Source: a virus | Strand: one strand, 5' to 3' | IMG/VR virus record: IMGVR_UViG_3300023096_000020 | Location: 1-20,329 of that record | DNA length: 20,329 nucleotides | Shown: one piece after another, positions 1-6,298 of the stretch | Layout: every line of letters starts with the position of its first letter | How positions within the stretch are numbered: the stretch's first letter is position 1 | Program-made: the position numbers and the translations under genes | The notes under the pieces: generated by a model | What the model was told of the DNA's origin: nothing | Database searches by the model: none | Seen by the model: the letters and a program-made list of their open reading frames with translations, nothing else

Positions 1-177
1 GCAAGATTTAACACCTTCAAAACAATCTTTCAAATCATTAACTTTTACCAAGTCTTTCAATACACAAGGTTTTCCGTCTAAAAATATATCGATGTGCCGT
101 TGTGCAGTTTCTTTATCAATATCCATAATAAACATTAACTCTGAGTAATTCAATTCTAGTTCCAATAATTTTTTCAT
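1..177 (-). CDS. Hypothetical protein, C-terminus beyond the window
   Basis: The open frame starts at ATG 177-175 and runs off the left edge; 59 residues are visible. The start follows the gene at 189-353 by 11 bases and sits behind the A/T-rich leader type seen at most genes here. The visible part is mainly helical and charged, beginning MKKLLELELNYSELMFIMDI, and it holds no motif that I recognise. The phrase TAQRHIDIFLDGKP could belong to a small helical DNA-binding protein, but this is a guess. It is probably the last visible gene of the replication operon. Its length and function cannot be judged from the part present. Confidence 0.6.
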   Translation of the reverse strand, partial: MKKLLELELNYSELMFIMDIDKETAQRHIDIFLDGKPCVLKDLVKVNDLKDCFEGVKSC

Positions 178-188
178 AATTTTATAAT

Positions 189-353
189 TTAGGTTAAATA
201 CTTTTCTATTAGGTTATAGCTTACGTTTTTAAATTCGCCTGTTTTTATGTATCGGACAACAGCAGACCATATCCCGTTATCGTTTTTTACTCCTGAAACA
301 TAAAAAGCGTTTCCGTTTTTATCTATGCAGGTTTTTGCGTTGTTTGGGTTCAT
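189..353 (-). CDS. Small hypothetical protein, 54 aa
   Basis: A 54-codon frame fills the gap between the ATPase gene, which ends at 356, and the partial gene that starts at 177. It begins MNPNNAKTCIDKNGNAFYVS and ends EKYLT. Predicted content is beta-rich, with alternating hydrophobics in NAFYVSGVKN and GIWSAVVRYI. I see no catalytic motif, membrane segment or signal peptide. The tight spacing of 2 bases after the ATPase stop argues for co-translation in the same operon. The frame is short, but its position and protein-like composition support it. Function unknown. Confidence 0.6.
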   Translation of the reverse strand: MNPNNAKTCIDKNGNAFYVSGVKNDNGIWSAVVRYIKTGEFKNVSYNLIEKYLT

Positions 354-355
354 AA

Positions 356-1186
356 TTAAAAGTTTTCGGTTAGGTATGGTAAGGCATCTTTATTAATTGC
401 AAAACTAAAATCATCAAATTTATAACCTCTGGAATACGGATTAGTAACTTTTATGTAATCATTTTCAATTGTCAGATCGATTACAGTTTCAGCCTTTTTT
501 AAAATATACGTTCCCAAATGCCCTAAAGGCTTATTTGTTACACCCGACTTATGAATGATTGTCGTGATGTGTAAATTATATTCGTGCGTCCATTTTAGAA
601 TATAATCAGAAGCCTGTTTGCTCATTACAATATCATTTGTATTTTCTACCAAATCAGCAATTCCATCGATAGAAACAAGCTTTACTTTTTCCTTATAAAG
701 CGTATCCTGATTTTTTAAACAATAATCAATCAATCCTAATCTTTCAGGCGAACTTAAGTGCCGTGTTGCATATCCTTTGTAATTATCATAACGGACATTT
801 GCAACCTCATTAACACGCCTGAAAGTCCTTTGCGTGTAATATTTTCCCTGTTCGGTATCAAAGTCTAAGATAGTGTAATCTTTATCTCTGTGCGTTTTTA
901 TATTCGGGAAAAGTACGTTTGCATTATTCCCGATATATGAACCTAATAACGCTGTTTTCAGAAAAGTCTTCTTTGATTTGCTTACTGCTATAATTGCTGA
1001 AAACTCCCCAGCGGTCATAATTGGCGTATCGTAATAATTACCTTTGTATTCGTGCTGACCTATTGAAAGTAATACTTCAGGATGCAACATCACTTCCGAC
1101 AAATCCACAAAACAACTATCGTGTATTGATTTGTAGTTTACTTCATTTTCTTCCGATTTTAAATCATCAAAGTTTAAGTCAGCCAT
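356..1186 (-). CDS. RepA/DnaB-like RecA-fold ATPase, probable replicative helicase
   Basis: This 276-residue protein has the layout of the AAA_25/RepA-like hexameric helicase group. Such proteins use ATP hydrolysis to move along single-stranded DNA at the replication fork. A beta-strand plus P-loop lies at residues 60-75 (GEFSAIIAVSKSKKTFL). It is followed by LDFDTEQ at 107-113, a Walker-B-like strand VSIDGI at 171-176, and a polar strand-end motif IIHKSG at 210-215. The P-loop is degenerate: both glycines of GxxxxGKT are replaced (Ala67 and Lys72), while Lys73 and Thr74 remain. The gene overlaps the preceding stop by one base (TAATG at 1184-1188) and lies downstream of the replisome-organiser-like gene. 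The context fits a helicase that is loaded by that protein. The ATPase fold is fairly secure; the helicase role is inferred from context. Confidence 0.78.
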   Translation of the reverse strand: MADLNFDDLKSEENEVNYKSIHDSCFVDLSEVMLHPEVLLSIGQHEYKGNYYDTPIMTAGEFSAIIAVSKSKKTFLKTALLGSYIGNNANVLFPNIKTHRDKDYTILDFDTEQGKYYTQRTFRRVNEVANVRYDNYKGYATRHLSSPERLGLIDYCLKNQDTLYKEKVKLVSIDGIADLVENTNDIVMSKQASDYILKWTHEYNLHITTIIHKSGVTNKPLGHLGTYILKKAETVIDLTIENDYIKVTNPYSRGYKFDDFSFAINKDALPYLTENF

Positions 1187-1623
1187 TAGAAATATTTTGT
1201 TTTGTCGGTTAAAAATGAATTTGCGGTTTTTATAAAAGAGGAATTAACTTGTTCAATAGTCCATTTATTATTGTTCATTAAATCAATTGCGGTTAATGTT
1301 CCTGCTTCTGATTTTTTAATCATTTCAGCCTGATTTAAAGCATAAAGTAATTCAGATAATTGTTCGTTTAGTGTTTTGTCTAATTCGTCTGATACGTGCT
1401 TTATTGAAATGCTTATGTCGTGGTAATACATTACGTTTTGCTTTAAAACCAAACAAAGTAATTTAGAAAATAATAAGTTATCCAACGTTACCGACTTTGC
1501 GCCTGATTCTACCGATTCGTTAAGGTGTTTTAAGGCTTCGATATCCTCTTTGAATATTCCAGACTTCAAACGCTTAAAAGTCCTGTAAATCCTATTTATT
1601 GCGTTTTCTTGTTTCCAGCTCAA
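1186..1623 (-). CDS. Hypothetical replication-operon protein, 145 aa, TTG start
   Basis: The protein is all-helical by inspection, beginning MSWKQENAINRIYRTFKRLK with a basic amphipathic start. It has a hydrophobic core around LLFSKLLCLVLKQNVMYYHD and no enzyme motif. The start must be TTG at 1623-1621, because the first in-frame ATG is residue 65. The TTG overlaps the preceding TGA in a TTTTGA junction, which implies translational coupling. It sits between the 94-aa protein and the ATPase. A helicase accessory or loader role is therefore plausible, but this rests on position only. It resembles conserved unnamed proteins that I recall from flavobacterial phages; I cannot name the family. Confidence 0.72.
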   Translation of the reverse strand: MSWKQENAINRIYRTFKRLKSGIFKEDIEALKHLNESVESGAKSVTLDNLLFSKLLCLVLKQNVMYYHDISISIKHVSDELDKTLNEQLSELLYALNQAEMIKKSEAGTLTAIDLMNNNKWTIEQVNSSFIKTANSFLTDKTKYF

Positions 1624-1904
1624 AATAATATTTTTTTAGATTCTCTATAAGAAATTATCCAATAGCAAACGACTTGAATAGTAAGTTTGTAAGTAACTCC
1701 ATAATGACCTAAAGAACCACGTCTTAAAGATTCTTTAAGCTCATCCTGTTTAATTCCCTTGAACTCCTGCAAAACATCGGTAATAAGGTTTTCAATGTCA
1801 AATAATTCAGATCCCGTACGTTCAAAAGCAAGTAACATTGATTCTCTAAATACGTCCGTTACTGTTTTCTCTGATTCCTTTTGTAATTGCGCTAATTCTT
1901 TCAT
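1620..1904 (-). CDS. Hypothetical replication-operon protein, 94 aa
   Basis: A short helical protein begins MKELAQLQKESEKTVTDVFR and ends in an aromatic, hydrophobic stretch (VVCYWIISYRESKKILF). The segment KQDELKESLRRGSLGHYG (residues about 52-69) looks like a helix-loop motif that could contact nucleic acid; no known domain is recognised. Its first 59 bases overlap the 3' end of the replisome-organiser-like gene in another frame, and its stop overlaps the next gene by four bases. The frame is preferred because its ATG start and coupled stop fit the gene chain on both sides. Function unknown. Confidence 0.65.
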   Translation of the reverse strand: MKELAQLQKESEKTVTDVFRESMLLAFERTGSELFDIENLITDVLQEFKGIKQDELKESLRRGSLGHYGVTYKLTIQVVCYWIISYRESKKILF

Positions 1905-2586
1905 CTTTAATACTTGTTATGGTTATACTTTGGTTATTTTTAATTTCATCATTCCAACGCTTTTGATTCAAATACGTTAACGGGTTCGGGTGCGTGTAAT
2001 CTTTGAAAGGTTTAAATGCTTTAAAATCGGCTAAAGTTTCTTTTATGTTTTGCCTATCAGTTTCAGAAAGTTTTTCGTATTTTTTAATACACGGTTCTTT
2101 TCCTGATTTTTTAGGATAAAGCGACCAAAACTCGTCGAAACTAAAAACCGACTTATTTAATATTTTAATTTCTTTTTTTTCTTGTTCTATTTCTTCTTCT
2201 TGTTCTTCTTTGCTTTTTTTCGCTTTTTGTTCGGTTAACGGATTTAAAGCGGTCGGTTTATTTTCGGTTTTTTTAGGCCTACCTCCTTTGCTTCCATTTT
2301 CTGAATTAATTTTAGAAATATGGTTTGCTTCTATCAATTGTTCATCAAGAAATTTAACGGAAACAACTCCGTTATTGACCAATAAAAAACCATTTAACAA
2401 CTCGGTAAGTAAGTCGGGTTTTTTGTATCTTTTATTTATGTCATCAACCGTTAAAACACCATCCCTTTGCCAATACAAAGCGCAAATGTTTATAAATAAT
2501 CCCTGGACTTCAAAAGATTCAAAAACGATATCTCCCGTCATCCATTCGGAAACTGTAAATTTAAAATAGGGAAAGTTTTTTGCCAT
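1846..2586 (-). CDS. Replisome-organiser-like phage replication initiator
   Basis: The 246-residue protein has two parts joined by a low-complexity linker. Residues 1-85 (MAKNFPYFKFTVSEWMTGDI onward) match the style of the Lin1244/Lin1753-type or DUF4373 winged-helix domain found at the start of phage replication proteins. Residues 90-145 are lysine- and glutamate-rich, including GRPKK and a run of acidic and lysine residues. Residues 148-215 (FSFDEFWSLYPKKSGK, then HPNPLTYLNQKRWND) form the C-terminal domain usual in replisome organisers, which recruits the helicase. The gene is followed by the 94-aa, 145-aa and ATPase genes and preceded by a structured leader. Expected role: binding the phage origin and loading the helicase. 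The origin itself is not identified. Confidence 0.75.
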   Translation of the reverse strand: MAKNFPYFKFTVSEWMTGDIVFESFEVQGLFINICALYWQRDGVLTVDDINKRYKKPDLLTELLNGFLLVNNGVVSVKFLDEQLIEANHISKINSENGSKGGRPKKTENKPTALNPLTEQKAKKSKEEQEEEIEQEKKEIKILNKSVFSFDEFWSLYPKKSGKEPCIKKYEKLSETDRQNIKETLADFKAFKPFKDYTHPNPLTYLNQKRWNDEIKNNQSITITSIKDERISAITKGIRENSNGRI

Positions 2587-2680
2587 AGTGAGTAAAAAGT
2601 TAAAGTCCCATAAATCCCCCGCTCACTACTTCGGGTTCATTATAGGACTTTTATAATGTTTTATTTTAAGTAGTGAGTTC
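2586..2680 (-). promoter_or_regulatory. Structured leader with pseudoknot topology before the replication initiator gene
   Basis: Two inverted repeats interleave. Pair 1 is 2668-2677 with 2622-2631 (10 bp, perfect). Pair 2 is 2640-2651 with 2602-2613 (12 bp including one G-U in the minus-strand RNA). Read 5' to 3' in the transcript the arms alternate 1, 2, 1', 2', which is an H-type pseudoknot order. The arm 2622-2631 (AAGTAGTGAG in RNA sense) is also the exact 10-base loop of a small hairpin CCCG/CGGG (2618-2621 with 2632-2635). That arm could alternatively pair with CTCACTA at 2592-2586, which touches the ATG. The leader could thus switch access to the start codon. No experiment or family match backs this. 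Confidence 0.55.
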
Positions 2681-2713
2681 TGCAATAATACGAAATAATA
2701 ATCAAATAATAAA

Positions 2714-3184
2714 TTATTGTTCGGAAAGTTTTTCAAATTCTTTCAAATTTTTAAAAGTCCATTTATTAACCTCGATGTTCCAAAGATTACTTTCGTTATT
2801 TTTTCTAAGAACTTCCATTAATTTTTCGTTGGTTGGAAGTTTGTGTTTAGGAACTGTCTGAGCAAAAAAGGCTTTAATTGTCGATTCCTGTTTTATTTCT
2901 CGTCTGCAAACTTTAATAACTAAACTCGCATCTGATTTTTCAATAGCATCAAAAACGCTTTTAAAATAGTCATTATCGTTATAGTTTTTAAACCTTTTAA
3001 ATGAGTTAATAACAGTTGCGTGATTTACATTAAACTCTTTTGCTAAATCGTAACATCCTAAATGCTTAAACTCGTTAAATATCTTTGATCTGATTGCAAC
3101 TAATAGGTTAATTCTGTTTGGCTGCCTTAAATCGACTTTAAATAGTTTTTCTAATTCTGATATTCTATGTTTTAATTTTGGCAT
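2714..3184 (-). CDS. DnaA domain IV-like DNA-binding protein, copy A
   Basis: Residues 7-70 resemble the C-terminal DNA-binding domain of DnaA (Bac_DnaA_C). There is a lead helix ISELEKLFKVDLRQPNR, a helix with IRSKIFNEF, then a helix-turn-helix whose recognition helix reads FNVNHATVINSFKRF. His55-Ala-Thr-Val58 corresponds to the DHxTV signature that contacts DnaA boxes. The protein is 156 aa and lacks the ATPase domain of real DnaA. The C-terminal half is helical and unrecognised. It is a paralogue of the next upstream gene (3185-3601) and abuts it directly. A role in origin recognition or control of early transcription is plausible. The fold call is moderate; the function is inferred. Confidence 0.65.
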   Translation of the reverse strand: MPKLKHRISELEKLFKVDLRQPNRINLLVAIRSKIFNEFKHLGCYDLAKEFNVNHATVINSFKRFKNYNDNDYFKSVFDAIEKSDASLVIKVCRREIKQESTIKAFFAQTVPKHKLPTNEKLMEVLRKNNESNLWNIEVNKWTFKNLKEFEKLSEQ

Positions 3185-3601
3185 TTAAATTAATTTTAAG
3201 CGTTCGAAGATTTCCCAATCTCTCTTGTTCCACAATGAAACTTTTTTATCGTTCAAATAGCTTTCATCGTGCTTTAAAAGAACCTCCATTACTATTTCGA
3301 CTGGATGTGTTTTTGATACTGGATATTTAAGTTTTGTAATTAATGAAGCGTCTTTTTTATTAAGGCATTCTTTTATTGATTCTAGCCTAATTTTTAGATT
3401 CTCGCAAATTACTTTTTTACGGTATTCAGAAACATTATTGTCATTCATTTCAAATAGCTTTCCAATTCTGTAACAAGAAACTTCAGGATGATTTTTAGTG
3501 ACGTAAAGCCTTAGCGATGTTATTAATCGGCTACGTGTTTTTTGTTTTAAGTCAACACCGAAAACGGATTCTATTTTTGATATAGTTTCGTGTATTTCCA
3601 T
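3185..3601 (-). CDS. DnaA domain IV-like protein, divergent copy B
   Basis: This 138-residue protein aligns along most of its length with the neighbour at 2714-3184. Shared blocks are ISKIESVFGVDLKQKTRSRL near the start, a cysteine-tyrosine element (VSCYRIGKLF) before the turn, KKDASLITKL in the middle, and MEVLLKHDESYL near the end. At the recognition helix the HATV of copy A is replaced by DNNV (residues 54-57), so the DnaA-box-reading signature is lost or altered. The two genes look like a tandem duplication that has diverged strongly. Copy B may bind a different site or pair with copy A. Known: DnaA domain IV binds DNA through this helix. The rest is inference. Confidence 0.6.
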   Translation of the reverse strand: MEIHETISKIESVFGVDLKQKTRSRLITSLRLYVTKNHPEVSCYRIGKLFEMNDNNVSEYRKKVICENLKIRLESIKECLNKKDASLITKLKYPVSKTHPVEIVMEVLLKHDESYLNDKKVSLWNKRDWEIFERLKLI

Positions 3602-3603
3602 AA

Positions 3604-3837
3604 CTAATTAGATTCAATAACTTCGCATTCATTTGCTTTTTTAAAGTTTTCAACTCCAGGTTTCGGCTGGATTAATTTAGTTACCTTTCCGATTAGCTTT
3701 AGATTCTCGTGTAAAAGTTCATCACGTTCTTTCTTTAGCTTCTTGTTTTCACGTTGCAAATAGCAAATAAAAATTACTGATACGAATGCGTAAGCGCATC
3801 CTAAATATATTACGATTATTATGTAAATGTATTCCAT
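3604..3837 (-). CDS. Small membrane-anchored coiled-coil protein
   Basis: The N-terminal 28 residues (MEYIYIIIVIYLGCAYAFVS onward) form one strongly hydrophobic transmembrane segment. It is followed by a basic heptad-like helix, LQRENKKLKKERDELLHENL (residues 27-46), and a short polar tail. This is a single-pass membrane protein with a cytoplasmic coiled coil, a layout shared by some spanin-like and structural anchor proteins. However, it lies in the recombination/replication operon, not in the lysis region, so a spanin role is not supported. Its ATG overlaps the stop of the preceding 43-aa gene (TAATG). Function unknown. Confidence 0.65.
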   Translation of the reverse strand: MEYIYIIIVIYLGCAYAFVSVIFICYLQRENKKLKKERDELLHENLKLIGKVTKLIQPKPGVENFKKANECEVIESN

Positions 3838-3968
3838 TACGCTTTATTTAAATTAGAGTGGATAAAATCAATCCAAAGGTTAAACTTTTGTGTTTCTTTT
3901 TGCTGATCGCTTAGTTTTCGGCTTTGCGTAATCTTGCTTTTTTTGGTGTAGTAAACTTGTGTTTTCAT
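3837..3968 (-). CDS. Small basic protein, 43 aa
   Basis: A 43-codon frame begins MKTQVYYTKKSKITQSRKLS and ends in a tryptophan-containing hydrophobic patch (KFNLWIDFIHSNLNKA). It starts 17 bases after the nuclease gene stop, behind an A/T-rich leader, and its TAA overlaps the next ATG by one base. The N-terminal half is strongly basic. The C-terminal helix may mediate an interaction. No family is recognised. Its position between the nuclease and the coiled-coil gene, with the exact stop/start overlap, is the main support. Confidence 0.6.
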   Translation of the reverse strand: MKTQVYYTKKSKITQSRKLSDQQKETQKFNLWIDFIHSNLNKA

Positions 3969-3985
3969 AATTTATTGTTTAGTTG

Positions 3986-4906
3986 TTAAAACTTGATCCA
4001 GTTTTCATTTACCCATTCACGGCAAACTAAAACTCTATCTATTATTTTTTGTTCGATTTCTAAATCACGCACATAATCAAATTTAACCAATCGTTTTTCT
4101 TTTGGTATTTCGATAAAATCTCCTTTAAAAGTTCCGTAAATAAAAGACAATTCACGCATAAAGTCAGTAGTAAAGGCGTGGTTTTTGCAAATCTCATAAG
4201 ATATTTCTTCTGGAATATCCTCAATGTCTTTTATGTTATTTGCACGTGCGTATTTCCAGCATTCATCCTCAATAAGTTTCAAAGGAGTATTATTTAAAGT
4301 ATAACAAACTGAACCTTTTTCTTTTTTCGCCAATCGCATATATATGCGTATCTGTGGCTCATTTGCTTTGTCTGGCGGTTCGGTTTCTCCAATTGGAAAA
4401 GTAAATATATTCCACGAACTTTTATTGTCCAAAACCCAAGTAGGCAAGTCTAAGTCTAAATTACCTGTGAAATATTCATCTTCGTAAAAGGATTTAGATT
4501 TACTCATAAATACCTTACCATCAAAAACAACGTCCTGTATCAGTTTAAACCCGTCCTGTTCGGTTGTATTTCCTTTTACCGTATGTTTTGTGGTAAATTC
4601 TTTTCTACGCCCGTATTTTCGCTCTATTATCCACTCACGCAAATATTGGATTGTTGTTTCCGATAATTTTACTTTTGACTTTAGTTTTTCGAGTTCAGGA
4701 ATTAACTTTTCTAGTTTTGGTATTTGCTCAGTTCTAATCGATACGGCAGTTTTGCATTCCTGATTTTTAAATCCCAACAATTGGGTTTTCTTTTTTTCAA
4801 GTGTTTCGACTGCATCGTTATATATTTCAAGATTACTTTTACCTTTTGCGTCGGTCATAATTTTACCTCCACAACTCGCACGACATTTAAAAATAGGGAT
4901 TTCCAT
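3986..4906 (-). CDS. YqaJ-like PD-(D/E)XK recombination exonuclease
   Basis: The 306-residue protein shows the layout of viral YqaJ/lambda-exonuclease-type nucleases, which resect double-stranded ends to give 3' single strands. The start IPIFKCRASCGGKIMT (residues 3-18) resembles the conserved opening RAS..GxIMT of this group in Bacteroidota phages, which supports the first ATG. Residues 81-100 hold LSETTIQYLREWIIERKYGR. The catalytic core lies near Glu116, Asp151 in GNLDLD (148-153) and DNK at 160-162, matching the spaced acidic and lysine residues of PD-(D/E)XK enzymes. A basic, coiled stretch fills 60-80. It overlaps the Rad52-like gene by one base (TAATG). Together they form an exonuclease-annealase pair for recombination and repair. 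Confidence 0.75.
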   Translation of the reverse strand: MEIPIFKCRASCGGKIMTDAKGKSNLEIYNDAVETLEKKKTQLLGFKNQECKTAVSIRTEQIPKLEKLIPELEKLKSKVKLSETTIQYLREWIIERKYGRRKEFTTKHTVKGNTTEQDGFKLIQDVVFDGKVFMSKSKSFYEDEYFTGNLDLDLPTWVLDNKSSWNIFTFPIGETEPPDKANEPQIRIYMRLAKKEKGSVCYTLNNTPLKLIEDECWKYARANNIKDIEDIPEEISYEICKNHAFTTDFMRELSFIYGTFKGDFIEIPKEKRLVKFDYVRDLEIEQKIIDRVLVCREWVNENWIKF

Positions 4907-5568
4907 TATTTAGCGTTTTTTAGTTGTGCTTTTTTATCTTGCAATGCAATAAGGTTTTCTTCTGACATATCCACACCGTGTAAAGTATCAAGTGCGTCTA
5001 AATTATTAGCCGATTCTATAAAGTCTAAAATACGGTTCTGCTCTCGGTCATAATCGGTTACTTTTTCAATCGTAACCTTTACCTCCTTAAAATCTTCCTT
5101 GTTATAAATATCAGCAGCAATTCCGATTTCAGCAGCGCATTTCTTTAAGCAATCTGTTGTGGCGGCTTTTAAATCATTGCCGATTGATAATGGCGTAGGC
5201 TCTACTTTATTTAACTTTTGTTCGTCGGTTAATTTTTTATACATAATATCCTTATTCCCGTATTGCATTTTTACAATCTGACCGTTCGGAGTTCTGCAAG
5301 TAAGCTTACCTTTTACAATCGCTTCGCCGTGCATTATTTTTTCGTCTATAATCTCAAAATCCCAATCCCAACCGAACATTAGATTAAGACATTTCTTAAC
5401 ATAACCGCCAGTTACATAATCCCAAGTACCGCCTCCTTTGGCTGGTCTTTTCTTTACGTATATTGCAGGCGTTTTTTTAAGAATTAATGCCAATTGTTGT
5501 TGGTTTAATTGGTTATCATCTACTAATGATAAATCTTTTGCGCTTACCAATGCTAATTCCTTACTCAT
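4906..5568 (-). CDS. Rad52-like single-strand annealing protein
   Basis: The 220-residue protein resembles the Rad52/Rad22 family of phage annealases, which pair complementary single strands. Key regions are the beta-rich core with GGTWDYVTGGYVKKCLNLMF (46-65) and WDWDFEIID (67-75), a strand pair with KGKLTCRTPNG, and a helix with IGNDLKAATTDCLKKCAAEI (129-148). That last helix corresponds to the conserved amphipathic helix after the core. The C-terminal 60 residues are polar and probably flexible. It is co-transcribed with the nuclease downstream and overlaps it by one base. A structured, terminator-like leader precedes it, so its expression may be attenuated. The family assignment rests on fold pattern and partner gene. 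Confidence 0.75.
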   Translation of the reverse strand: MSKELALVSAKDLSLVDDNQLNQQQLALILKKTPAIYVKKRPAKGGGTWDYVTGGYVKKCLNLMFGWDWDFEIIDEKIMHGEAIVKGKLTCRTPNGQIVKMQYGNKDIMYKKLTDEQKLNKVEPTPLSIGNDLKAATTDCLKKCAAEIGIAADIYNKEDFKEVKVTIEKVTDYDREQNRILDFIESANNLDALDTLHGVDMSEENLIALQDKKAQLKNAK

Positions 5569-5589
5569 AATTTAAAATTTAATTTGGTT

Positions 5590-5647
5590 AAAATAAAAAA
5601 CGGCTTTACTTAATGCTGAATAGGTCAGTATTCAGATAGTAAAACCG
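5590..5647 (-). terminator. Intrinsic terminator-like hairpin in the leader of the annealase gene
   Basis: In the minus-strand transcript a two-part hairpin forms. The outer stem is 5638-5647 with 5601-5610 (10 bp with one G-U). The inner stem is 5629-5635 with 5616-5622 (7 bp), capped by the 6-base loop 5623-5628. It is followed at once by a U-rich tract, TTTTTTATTTT (5600-5590). The annealase ATG is only 32 bases past the stem, which leaves no room for a separate promoter, so the structure would act as an attenuator within the operon. The stem is fairly A/T-rich, so termination is probably partial. Confidence 0.65.
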
Positions 5648-5679
5648 AATTAAATAAGTTGCAAACGTCTGACCACGTT
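5601..5679 (-). promoter_or_regulatory. Predicted kissing-loop pair in the annealase leader
   Basis: A first hairpin, AACGT-loop-ACGTT (5675-5679 with 5664-5668), has the loop 5669-5674, GGTCAG in RNA sense. The terminator-like hairpin downstream has the loop 5623-5628, CTGACC in RNA sense. The two loops are both exactly six bases and are perfect complements, the geometry of known loop-loop kissing complexes such as RNAI/RNAII of ColE1 plasmids. Pairing could stabilise or block the attenuator, or join two transcripts. This is read directly from the sequence; the regulatory role is inference. Confidence 0.5.
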
Positions 5680-5703
5680 CGTTTATGTTTCTAATATAGG
5701 TAT

Positions 5704-6126
5704 TTAATCGTTATTATAAGGCTGTAACTCTATTTTTATTTGTGAAGTCCATGACTTTTCAAATGTTCCGTTTAGACAATTAAGCAGTGCTTTTGCCGCC
5801 AATTCAGAGCCTTTTTTACTTTGTAATTGCTTTATAAGCGATTCTTTTATGACAGAAGCGTTGTTAGACATAACTTCTTTTATAGCTTCTTGTGATGCGA
5901 TTCGTATTTGCTCGGTTAATATAGCGTCTATATAGCTGTATTTGTTTTCGCTAGAATAGCTAGACACTTTACCGTTAATGTCAACTCTTTGATTTATAAT
6001 AGAATTTAATATTTTATCTATTATAACTTCAGCGCCTCCGAATGATTCCATCACTAACGCTTTTACTTTTGCCTCCACTATTGGAGTTACGATTTCTTTA
6101 CTGATTGTTAAAGATACTTCTGACAT
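5704..6126 (-). CDS. Hypothetical early protein, 140 aa
   Basis: The protein begins MSEVSLTISKEIVTPIVEAK and is mostly helical, with many short Ile/Leu/Val heptads through residues 15-110. It ends in a strand-like tail with QIKIELQPYNND. It has no catalytic motif, membrane segment or cysteine pair. The segment KVSSYSSENKYSYIDAILTE (54-73) is the only polar, glycine- and serine-containing loop. It lies between two tiny genes and the attenuated recombination genes, in the unit started by the promoter at 6473-6480. It resembles unnamed conserved proteins near phage recombinases in this phylum. Function unknown. Confidence 0.68.
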   Translation of the reverse strand: MSEVSLTISKEIVTPIVEAKVKALVMESFGGAEVIIDKILNSIINQRVDINGKVSSYSSENKYSYIDAILTEQIRIASQEAIKEVMSNNASVIKESLIKQLQSKKGSELAAKALLNCLNGTFEKSWTSQIKIELQPYNND

Positions 6127-6136
6127 AATATGTAAT

Positions 6137-6274
6137 TTATTTGGTTTTTAATTTAGGTTCGTCTCTAGCGTCTGAAATAGCACGCTTAAGGTTTTTTAAG
6201 CCTCCGTGAGCCTTTATATCTTCATCGGAGTATAAAACTACGTGTCGGTGTTTTTTGCGTTTGTGTTCGTCCAT
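6137..6274 (-). CDS. Small basic protein, 45 aa
   Basis: A 45-codon frame begins MDEHKRKKHRHVVLYSDEDI and continues KAHGGLKNLKRAISDARDEP. It is strongly charged: a histidine- and lysine-rich start, then a predicted helix. The composition suggests nucleic-acid or phosphate contact, but no family is recognised. Its ATG follows a 22-base leader that is repeated exactly in front of the gene at 12164, which supports the start choice. It ends 10 bases before the 140-aa gene. Function unknown. Confidence 0.62.
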   Translation of the reverse strand: MDEHKRKKHRHVVLYSDEDIKAHGGLKNLKRAISDARDEPKLKTK

Positions 6275-6276
6275 TG

Positions 6277-6298
6277 TTTAAGTTGTTAGTGTTGGGTT
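6277..6298 (-). repeat. 22-bp leader repeat, copy 1
   Basis: A 22-base stretch with core AAGTTGTTAGTGTTGGGTT on the plus strand is identical to 12167-12188. Both copies lie immediately upstream of a start codon (6274 and 12164), two bases from the ATG. This copy also contains the stop codon of the 51-aa gene (6286-6288). It is probably a translation-initiation leader shared by two early genes; a protein-binding site is an alternative. Confidence 0.7.

Noticed and set aside
1021-2861. Plus-strand open frames at 1021-1212, 1759-1980, 2210-2569 and 2673-2861
   Set aside because: They lie opposite convincing minus-strand genes or the structured leader, have atypical amino-acid composition and lack leaders; they are shadows.
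3604-3837. Reading the 77-aa membrane coiled-coil protein as a spanin
   Set aside because: It is far from the lysis cassette and has no partner lipoprotein or periplasmic feature; the membrane-coiled-coil layout alone is not enough.
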